A program made the translations under genes and the position numbers. A stretch of DNA of 64,000 nucleotides, from positions 3,596,001-3,660,000 of the forward strand of contig NZ_LT907842.1 of assembly GCF_900215245.1 (NCBI RefSeq), read 5' to 3'. Positions within the stretch are counted from its first letter, which is position 1, and each line of letters opens with the position of its first letter. Shown here one piece after another: positions 59,071 through 64,000 of this stretch. The notes beneath the pieces are model-generated. The model worked only from the letters and a program-made list of their open reading frames with translations, was not told the origin of the DNA and made no database searches. The DNA is from Pseudomonas fluorescens (lineage in GTDB: Bacteria; Pseudomonadota; Gammaproteobacteria; Pseudomonadales; Pseudomonadaceae).

Positions 59071-59840
59071 CAATGCGCACCTGATGGTGGCCCGAGCCTG
59101 GCCTCTAGATCGGCCCGCGTATGCTGCTCAGGGATATGGTAGCCAATCTTATCCACGCCCGGTTTGTAAAGCGGTCCAGAGTTGTCGATATGCTTGATGA
59201 GCAAATCCACATGAACGTCGCCTCGATACTCTAGCTTAAGGGCATTCACTACGTCACGCGCTGCAAAGTATTGCTCGATGAAATGCTCTTTATGAATTCT
59301 TCTGCCTTCGGCCTCCTCGCGAGCTTTCACGAAATCCCAAGCGAGCATGGGGTCTTGATATGCGTATAAGATCTGTACGAATCTTCCCTTTTTCAATGAG
59401 CGTTCAACATTACTTCTGGCGACTTTGAGATTCGAAAAGGTGCCGTCGAGTAGCAGGAACTGTCGTTGATTCAGTGCTTGATCAATTATTTTTTCGACCC
59501 AAATCGATACCCCTCGTTGGAAAAACCACGAATTGGGCCCCTTGTAAGCGGCAAATTCGTTGCGAAGTTCATCAGGGTCGATTCGCAGAATTGGGGTGTC
59601 GGCGAATAGATTTACAAGAGCAATCGATGCCTCTGTTTTTTCTGCGCCGGGCGATCCTGCCATGAAGACGGAAACTGGCGACTCCTCCGACGGATAGATC
59701 GCTTTGTCTGTCAGGCGTCTGGCAATTGACTTTTTATTTGAGCGCGCAAAACGCAGTGCTTCTTCTGAAATCTCGATTTCCGCGGGTGTCATCCTGTCGG
59801 TGTCGTGAAATGCGGTGTGTTCCATCAAAAGCATCCCCAT
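59070..59840 (-). CDS. Zeta-toxin-like P-loop kinase
   Basis: About 256 residues from the ATG at 59840. The zeta/COG4185 landmarks are present: VSVFMAGSPGAEKTEAS (Walker A), RIDPDELRNEFAAYKGPNS, FFQRGVSIWVEKIIDQAL, FLLLDGTFSNLKVARSNVERSLKKGR and the C-terminal VVNALKLEY helix. Walker A reads GSPGAEKT, with Glu where the third Gly is expected. Zeta enzymes phosphorylate UDP-GlcNAc. Start choice is unsure: GTG 59870 and ATGs at 59840, 59834 and 59825 are all possible; none has a strong ribosome site. Base composition is AT-richer than mutS, suggesting transfer. Confidence 0.75.
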   Translation of the reverse strand: MGMLLMEHTAFHDTDRMTPAEIEISEEALRFARSNKKSIARRLTDKAIYPSEESPVSVFMAGSPGAEKTEASIALVNLFADTPILRIDPDELRNEFAAYKGPNSWFFQRGVSIWVEKIIDQALNQRQFLLLDGTFSNLKVARSNVERSLKKGRFVQILYAYQDPMLAWDFVKAREEAEGRRIHKEHFIEQYFAARDVVNALKLEYRGDVHVDLLIKHIDNSGPLYKPGVDKIGYHIPEQHTRADLEARLGPPSGAH

Positions 59841-59920
59841 CTGCTCCAGCGGTGTGTCAAAGACTATCACTCGGTTAAAGCATCGCGACGGGGCGAAACT
59901 TCACTTAACACATCCTTATT

Positions 59921-59947
59921 TTGCATAAAATATGCAATTTAGCATTT
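59921..59947. promoter_or_regulatory. Operator at the repressor gene
   Basis: TTGCATA-AAA-TATGCAA (59921-59937) is a perfect inverted repeat; overlapping it, ATATGCA-ATTT-AGCATTT (59930-59947) fits the ATGCA-type half-sites with a 4-bp spacer found three times downstream of the gene. It is 35-60 bp before the repressor start and implies autoregulation. Confidence 0.65.
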
Positions 59948-59981
59948 GCCAACCCCCAAAACTCCCGCCATTATCCCCGTT

Positions 59982-60716
59982 ATGCAAAAACGCAACGTTT
60001 CTATCGTCTTAAGAGAATTGCTGGACCGCGACCGGATCTCCCCCACGGAGCTTCACCGGCGTACCGGCGTGCCTCAATCCACGTTGTCACGGATCCTCAG
60101 CGGCAAGATCGTTGATCCGTCGGACAAGCACATCTCCCGCATCGCCGAATACTTCCGCGTCAGCACCGACCACTTGCGTGGGCGTGCAGCCGTGGGCGCT
60201 TTGCGCGATGACGGGCGTGACCCGATGCATTCGGAACTCAAGGACATAAGCCTGTGGGATGACGACACGCCCGTTAATGATGACGAGGTGTCGATCCCCT
60301 TTCTGCGCGAGGTTGAATTGGCTGCTGGATCAGGAAGATTCGTCATCGAGGAAAGCGAGAAGGCCAGCCTGCGGTTCGGCAAGCGCAGCCTTCGCCATAA
60401 CGGTGTGCAGTTCGACCAGGCCAAGTGTGTGACGGTGCGCGGCAACAGCATGTTGCCGGTGCTGCGCGATGGCGCGACGGTGGGGGTGAATGCGGGCAAG
60501 AGCGGCATTGGCGATATCGTTGATGGCGACCTGTATGCGATCAATCACAATGGCCAATTGCGGGTCAAACAGCTCTACCGCCTGCCTTCCGGCATTCGTC
60601 TGCGCAGCTTTAATCGCGATGAGCACCCGGACGAAGATTACAGCTTCCAGGATATCCAGGATGAGCAAATCAGCATCCTCGGTCATGTGTTCTGGTGGGG
60701 CATGTACGCCCGTTAA
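59982..60716 (+). CDS. LexA-like phage-type repressor (PrtR type)
   Basis: 244 residues. HTH_XRE at ~8-60 (ELLDRDRISPTELHRRTGVPQSTLSRILSGKIVDPSDKHISRIAEYF). The C-terminal S24 peptidase has the cleavage site in ELAAGSGRF, nucleophile Ser in VRGNSMLPVLRDG and general-base Lys in LRVKQLYRL, so RecA-stimulated self-cleavage is expected. Pyocin/tailocin clusters are controlled by such repressors. No prtN-type activator gene is visible near it. ATG at 59982 is preferred; a TTG at 59946 would place the operator inside the gene. Confidence 0.88.
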   Translation: MQKRNVSIVLRELLDRDRISPTELHRRTGVPQSTLSRILSGKIVDPSDKHISRIAEYFRVSTDHLRGRAAVGALRDDGRDPMHSELKDISLWDDDTPVNDDEVSIPFLREVELAAGSGRFVIEESEKASLRFGKRSLRHNGVQFDQAKCVTVRGNSMLPVLRDGATVGVNAGKSGIGDIVDGDLYAINHNGQLRVKQLYRLPSGIRLRSFNRDEHPDEDYSFQDIQDEQISILGHVFWWGMYAR

Positions 60717-60732
60717 CCTCCTTGCGTAAGAC

Positions 60733-60760
60733 AAAGCCCGCCACCGAGCGGGCTTTTTTT
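60733..60760 (+). terminator. Repressor gene terminator
   Basis: AAAGCCCGC-CACCGA-GCGGGC and seven T, 17 bp after the stop codon. Confidence 0.92.
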
Positions 60761-60801
60761 CGCCTGCAAAAAACCGTTAAACCCTTCACCCGCAAGGATT
60801 T

Positions 60802-60873
60802 AAATGCATTCGTGCATTTCATGGGGAAAAATAAATGCATTTGTGCATTGACTGTATATGCATACATGCATAT
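60802..60873. promoter_or_regulatory. Three repressor operators
   Basis: AAATGCA-TTCG-TGCATTT (60802-60819), AAATGCA-TTTG-TGCATTG (60833-60850) and ATATGCA-TACA-TGCATAT (60856-60873) are 18-bp inverted repeats of one design. Centres are 31 and 23 bp apart. The half-site also occurs before the repressor gene, so they are very likely its targets. Confidence 0.8.
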
Positions 60874-60876
60874 TCT
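60848..60876 (+). promoter_or_regulatory. Repressor-controlled promoter of the tailocin operon
   Basis: TTGACT and TATTCT are 17 bp apart. The second operator touches the -35 box and the third covers the spacer and -10 edge, so bound repressor would block polymerase. Initiation would be near 60883. Confidence 0.6.
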
Positions 60877-60882
60877 CCATCT

Positions 60883-61239
60883 CAAGCCAGCCAACAAGGG
60901 GGTGGAGGCGGCAAGGATGCTGCCAAGGAAAGTGACAAGGACGGCACGCAACATCGGCAAGGACGCCATCGAAGCGATGGCAGGGATGCCAGGCAACACC
61001 GGCAAGGATGCCGACGCTCTTTAGTTACACCGCTTTAAAAAAACAGGCAGCGATGAACCGGCCTTAACGGTTCAGAGGGTTGGCAACTGACCCGGGTGTG
61101 CAGCGTAAAGCACCAGAAGCAGTTATCCGGCAGACAGGGATCGTGGTCGGAAAAACATTGAGGAAAGAACCGTACCGCGCCAGTAGCGCCGAACGTTCGA
61201 GGAAATCATTACTGAAAAGCCCGGGCAACCGGGCTTTTT
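60883..61239 (+). other. Candidate leader RNA with GGA hairpins
   Basis: From the predicted start to an intrinsic terminator there are ~357 nt with no convincing gene. GGA-loop hairpins can be drawn: GGCGGC-AAGGAT-GCTGCC (60907-60924), GGC-AAGGAC-GCC (60956-60967), TGGC-AGGGAT-GCCA (60978-60991) and CGGC-AAGGAT-GCCG (61000-61013). These are the A-N-GGA loops that RsmA/RsmE recognise. A short open frame crosses the same bases (to 61024) and could explain the repeats as GKDA codons; it has no ribosome site downstream of the promoter. Confidence 0.4.
61215..61239 (+). terminator. Intrinsic terminator inside the leader
   Basis: AAAAGCCCGG-GCAA-CCGGGCTTTTT, a strong stem with five T, 71 bp before the holin start. 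Transcription into the holin must either pass it or begin after it. Confidence 0.85.
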
Positions 61240-61309
61240 GGAATGCCGACCTATCGAAGCATGTGTGAATGAAAAACGGACTATTGAGTGCTCAGCCAGG
61301 AGGCGTGAC

Positions 61310-61648
61310 ATGACAAATGAACAGCAAGCGTTAGCGGAAATGCCTATCTGGCTGGTCATCGTATTGGCAGTGATCGGCGGGGTGTCCGGTGAAATGTGGC
61401 GCGCCGACAAGGAAGGCGCACGTGGCTGGTCGCTGATCCGCCGCCTGGCGCTGCGCTCCGGCGCGTGCATGGTCTGCGGTGTTTCAGCCTTGATGCTGTG
61501 CTACGCCGCCGGCATGTCGATCTGGACCGCCGGCGCGATTGGTTGCCTCACCGCAATGGCCGGTGCCGATGTCGCCATCGGCCTTTATGAGCGCTGGGCC
61601 GCCAAGCGTATCGGGGTCAACCAAGGCTCCGGCCAAGACCCGCAGTAA
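61310..61648 (+). CDS. Holin
   Basis: 112 residues with two or three hydrophobic helices (PIWLVIVLAVIGGVSGEMW, ACMVCGVSALMLCYAAGMSIW, GAIGCLTAMAGADVAIGLYE) and charged ends, the layout of phage and tailocin holins. It would form inner-membrane holes for lysis. AGGAGG precedes the ATG. It is the first gene of the particle operon. Confidence 0.8.
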   Translation: MTNEQQALAEMPIWLVIVLAVIGGVSGEMWRADKEGARGWSLIRRLALRSGACMVCGVSALMLCYAAGMSIWTAGAIGCLTAMAGADVAIGLYERWAAKRIGVNQGSGQDPQ

Positions 61649-61671
61649 CCGTTGCAAGGACGCTACTTAAT

Positions 61672-62184
61672 ATGACCCTTATCGAAAAAACCTCCCAACT
61701 GCCCCTCGCCATCGGCGCGGCGCTGCACGCGGCCTTCCCGGACTTGAAGGTTGGCAATCACCAGGATTTTCAGGGCGCCGTGGATAAAAGCGTGTTGATC
61801 ACGGTCGAAGGCAATGGCCCAGGCATTCGCTCTCGCGAAGGGCGCAAAGCGCATGCCCTGACGATTTCGCTCCGGGCCATGGTGGCGCCGGGTGCGCTGC
61901 CGTTTGATGCCTGCGACCTGGCCAGCCAGCTTATGGACCAGGTGCTGGATAACCGCTGGGGCCTGCCCTTGGCCCAGTGCGATTTGCCGATAAATATCGT
62001 CGCCGCTCCGGTTGCTGCAACAACAGCAGAAACGGACTACGACACCTGGACTGTCTCCTTCACCCAGACCGTCTACATCGGGCCGGTATTACTCACAGAT
62101 CCTACCGGCCAGCCGCTGTTTGCCCGCACCTGGGAAGTGTCGAACATCGACGATCCCGACCAATACAAACCCCTGGCGGAGTAG
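61672..62184 (+). CDS. Phage tail protein (tail-completion/Gp37-like)
   Basis: 170 residues. LPLAIGAALHAAFPDLKVGNHQDF and the later ARTWEVSNIDDPDQY recall small tail-completion proteins found just before baseplate protein V in tailocins. I cannot name the exact family. AAGGA precedes the ATG. The next gene begins 3 bp after its stop. Confidence 0.65.
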   Translation: MTLIEKTSQLPLAIGAALHAAFPDLKVGNHQDFQGAVDKSVLITVEGNGPGIRSREGRKAHALTISLRAMVAPGALPFDACDLASQLMDQVLDNRWGLPLAQCDLPINIVAAPVAATTAETDYDTWTVSFTQTVYIGPVLLTDPTGQPLFARTWEVSNIDDPDQYKPLAE

Positions 62185-62187
62185 CCC

Positions 62188-62799
62188 ATGTTCGACGCGC
62201 TGTTACGCATGCAACTGGGGCCGATTGTCGAGCGCCTGGCAGAAATGGAAACGCAACTTGAAGACCTGTATCGACGCGCCGAGAGTTTTTGTCGGATCGG
62301 CACGTGTCAGTCAGTCGACGCCGCCAGCAATACCTGCAAGGTCAGCCATGGTGATTTGCTCACGCCGGCGATCCGTTTTTTCAACCCCAGCGCGGGTGCG
62401 CAAACCGAAACGCGCATCCCGTCCGTGGGTGAACAATGCCTGTTACTCAACTACGGCGGCGGCGAAGGCGGTGGTCAGTCGGTGGCCTTGTTCGGCCTCA
62501 ACAGTCGTCAGTTTCCGCCAGTTTCCGACGTTGCCACAGTGACCCGGCGGCGCCATCAGGACGGCACCCAAAGTGACTATGACGACGCCAGCCACACCTT
62601 CAACTGGGCCAACGGCCCCACCACATTCAGCGGTTCCCGCGAACAGGTAGACGTCAAGGTCGGCGCCGCCAGCTTGGTCATGAGCGCCCAGAACATCACC
62701 CTGCAAATCGGCGGCACCAGCCTGGTACTGGACGCTGGCGGCGCGCACTTCAGCGGCCCGCTGGTGGACCATCAAGGCCGCGTCATCAGCCCTCGATAA
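62188..62799 (+). CDS. Baseplate assembly protein V (spike)
   Basis: 203 residues. An N-terminal helix (LGPIVERLAEMETQLEDLYRRAES), an OB-fold (RIGTCQSVDAASNTCKVSHGDLLTPAIRFF, PSVGEQCLLLNYGGGEGG) and a C-terminal beta-helix repeat region (SLVMSAQNITLQIGGTSLVLDAGG), the build of P2 gpV-like spikes. These pierce the target outer membrane when the tail contracts, which points to an R-type (contractile) particle. Confidence 0.88.
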   Translation: MFDALLRMQLGPIVERLAEMETQLEDLYRRAESFCRIGTCQSVDAASNTCKVSHGDLLTPAIRFFNPSAGAQTETRIPSVGEQCLLLNYGGGEGGGQSVALFGLNSRQFPPVSDVATVTRRRHQDGTQSDYDDASHTFNWANGPTTFSGSREQVDVKVGAASLVMSAQNITLQIGGTSLVLDAGGAHFSGPLVDHQGRVISPR

Positions 62800-62808
62800 G
62801 GACATTCC

Positions 62809-63141
62809 ATGCTCGGCATCGATCGAAACACCGGGGCAGCCGTCGATGACTGGCTGCAATTCGTGCAGCGCGCCACCCGAGCGCTGACCACCCCGGTGGG
62901 CACTCGGCAGAAACGCCCACTGTACGGCTCGCTGATCCCGCAACTGCTCGGCCAAAACCTTGGCGACGACCTGCTGATCCTCGCCCAAAGCCACGCCGCG
63001 CAAGCGTTCTACAACAGCCACAACGGCATCGGCGATTTTCAACCCCAAGTCATCGTCGCCACCCGCCAAGGCGCCGGCCTGCTCTTGCGTTTCGCCGGCA
63101 CCTGGAAAAACCGCCAACAAACCTTCGAGGTCGTGACATGA
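62809..63141 (+). CDS. Baseplate wedge protein W (GPW/gp25)
   Basis: 110 residues. IDRNTGAAVDDWLQFVQRATRALTTPVGTRQKRPLYGSLIPQLLG is the gp25/GPW lysozyme-like fold signature found in all contractile baseplates. Its stop overlaps the next ATG (ATGA). Confidence 0.92.
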   Translation: MLGIDRNTGAAVDDWLQFVQRATRALTTPVGTRQKRPLYGSLIPQLLGQNLGDDLLILAQSHAAQAFYNSHNGIGDFQPQVIVATRQGAGLLLRFAGTWKNRQQTFEVVT

Positions 63142-64000
63142 GCATGCTGATCCCCGGCCAGAATCAACTGGCGGAACCGGCCATCATTGCGGTGGATGCG
63201 TTCGAGCCGCTGCTGGCCGAATTCAAGGCGTTCGTTGTTGACTACGTCGCCACCCGAGCACCGCAAAGCGCGGCCAAACTGAAGGTCAGCCTCGACAACG
63301 AAAGCGAGTTGCTGACCCTCGCTCTGGAAGCGTTTTGTGTACGTCTGCAAACCCACGAACGCAAATACAATGCGCGTATCAAGCAGATGCTGGCGTGGTG
63401 GGCCACCGGCAGCAACCTGGATGCACGCTTGGCCGATATGGGCCTGGAACGCCAAGTGCTCGACCCCGGCGACCCGGCGGCGTTTCCGCCGGTGCCGCCG
63501 ACGTTGGAGAGTGACGACGACGCTCGCTTGCGTTATTACCTGGCGCCGCATGCACCGGCAGCCGGCTCGCGGATGCAGTATCGCCGCGAGGTGTTCACCT
63601 TGGGCGAGCGACCGTCGGTGAAGGTGCAAAGTGCCACGCCGGGCGTGGTGACGGTCAGCTACACCTTTGACCCGGACGGCTACGCGGCGCAGGTCAAGGA
63701 CGGCAACGCGCGTCGAACGGCGCCCGGCGAAGTGATGGTCACGGTGCTTTCTCGTGAGGCCGACGGCAGCCCATCCGCCGATTTGCTTGACGGCGTTCGT
63801 CGCCATTTCGCACGGCCGGATGTGAGGCCAGAGACCGATCTGGTCAGCGTGCAAGGCGCGCACATCCTGCGCTACAAAATCCGTGTGGTCGCGAAGATCA
63901 ACGCCGGTCCGGACTCGGGGCTCACTCAGGTAGCGGCGCAGAAATTACTGCAAGACTATGCAGAATCCTGTCATCGCCTCGAGGGGCGGGTAGACCCCAG
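63138..64000 (+). CDS. Baseplate protein J, N-terminal part
   Basis: The frame is open to the window end (287 residues seen). FKAFVVDYVATRAPQSAAKLKVSLDNESELLTLALEAFCVRLQTHERKYNARIKQMLAWWATGSNLDARLADMG onward matches baseplate J-like wedge proteins. Gene order V-W-J is that of P2-like phages and R-type pyocins. The C-terminus, sheath, tube, fibre and lysis genes must lie beyond the window. Confidence 0.9.
   Translation, partial: MSMLIPGQNQLAEPAIIAVDAFEPLLAEFKAFVVDYVATRAPQSAAKLKVSLDNESELLTLALEAFCVRLQTHERKYNARIKQMLAWWATGSNLDARLADMGLERQVLDPGDPAAFPPVPPTLESDDDARLRYYLAPHAPAAGSRMQYRREVFTLGERPSVKVQSATPGVVTVSYTFDPDGYAAQVKDGNARRTAPGEVMVTVLSREADGSPSADLLDGVRRHFARPDVRPETDLVSVQGAHILRYKIRVVAKINAGPDSGLTQVAAQKLLQDYAESCHRLEGRVDP

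Noticed and set aside
60695..61024. 109-residue open frame after the repressor gene, as a prtN-like activator
   Set aside because: It begins inside the repressor gene, crosses the terminator and all three operators, and has no likeness to PrtN. A shorter version from 60821 or 60866 would start upstream of the predicted transcript start.

Overview
The window looks like a chromosome segment of a fluorescent Pseudomonas of the P. fluorescens group. Codon use is GC-rich and there are many Pseudomonas-type REP/REPIN elements. Gene order matches known Pseudomonas blocks: bfr-bfd-peroxiredoxin-rnt-pyrC-motY-argG, glpF-glpK-glpR-glpD, aatJQMP-aauSR, and rsmZ-fdxA-mutS followed by an R-tailocin locus. 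About 50 protein genes, one confident small RNA and many regulatory sites and terminators can be read. No tRNA, rRNA, CRISPR array or insertion sequence was seen.

Layout. 1-2.3 kb: end of a nitrilase-family amidase, an APC permease, and a zinc-independent L31 (rpmE2) behind a Zur-like palindrome. 2.3-10 kb: a signalling block of REC-GGDEF-EAL, secreted di-heme cytochrome c peroxidase, DAHL-like histidine kinase and REC-kinase, all on the minus strand, next to a divergent REC-YN-GYP protein. 10-15.3 kb: Nudix, GNAT, metR, a secreted hydrolase, a DsbA-like oxidoreductase, a 133-bp tandem array built from REPINs, and a MipA/OmpV-like porin. 15.4-22.8 kb: an uncharacterised six-gene operon (HAD phosphatase, class III aminotransferase, hydrolase, BioF2-like GNAT, kinase, sigma-54 activator). 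It has its own sigma-54 promoter and a palindromic enhancer candidate, so it looks autoregulated. 22.9-30.3 kb: glpM, aauR, aauS and the acidic amino-acid ABC transporter aatPMQJ. A sigma-54 promoter and two AauR-type sites stand before aatJ. 30.3-36.2 kb: the glycerol regulon and ybaK. 36.3-54.5 kb: an ABC ATPase, argF, a molybdopterin oxidoreductase, grxD, bfr/bfd, peroxiredoxin, rnt, pyrC, motY, argG, a NarL-type regulator, nth, an orphan soluble RnfB, metG and mrp.

54.5-64 kb: rsmZ (GacA box, GGA hairpins, terminator), fdxA, mutS, then an accessory island. The island holds a DUF3077 gene, a zeta-toxin-like kinase with a coupled 55-aa ORF, a LexA-like repressor (PrtR type) with four matching operators, an untranslated leader with GGA hairpins and its own terminator, a holin, and baseplate genes V, W and J. 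The end of the island lies beyond the window.

The points I find most worth checking are the six-gene sigma-54 operon, the tailocin leader RNA, the bacterioferritin lacking three ferroxidase ligands, the anchorless RnfB with a repeat tail, and the redox-flavoured c-di-GMP block. All assignments were made by reading the sequence; no database search was run.
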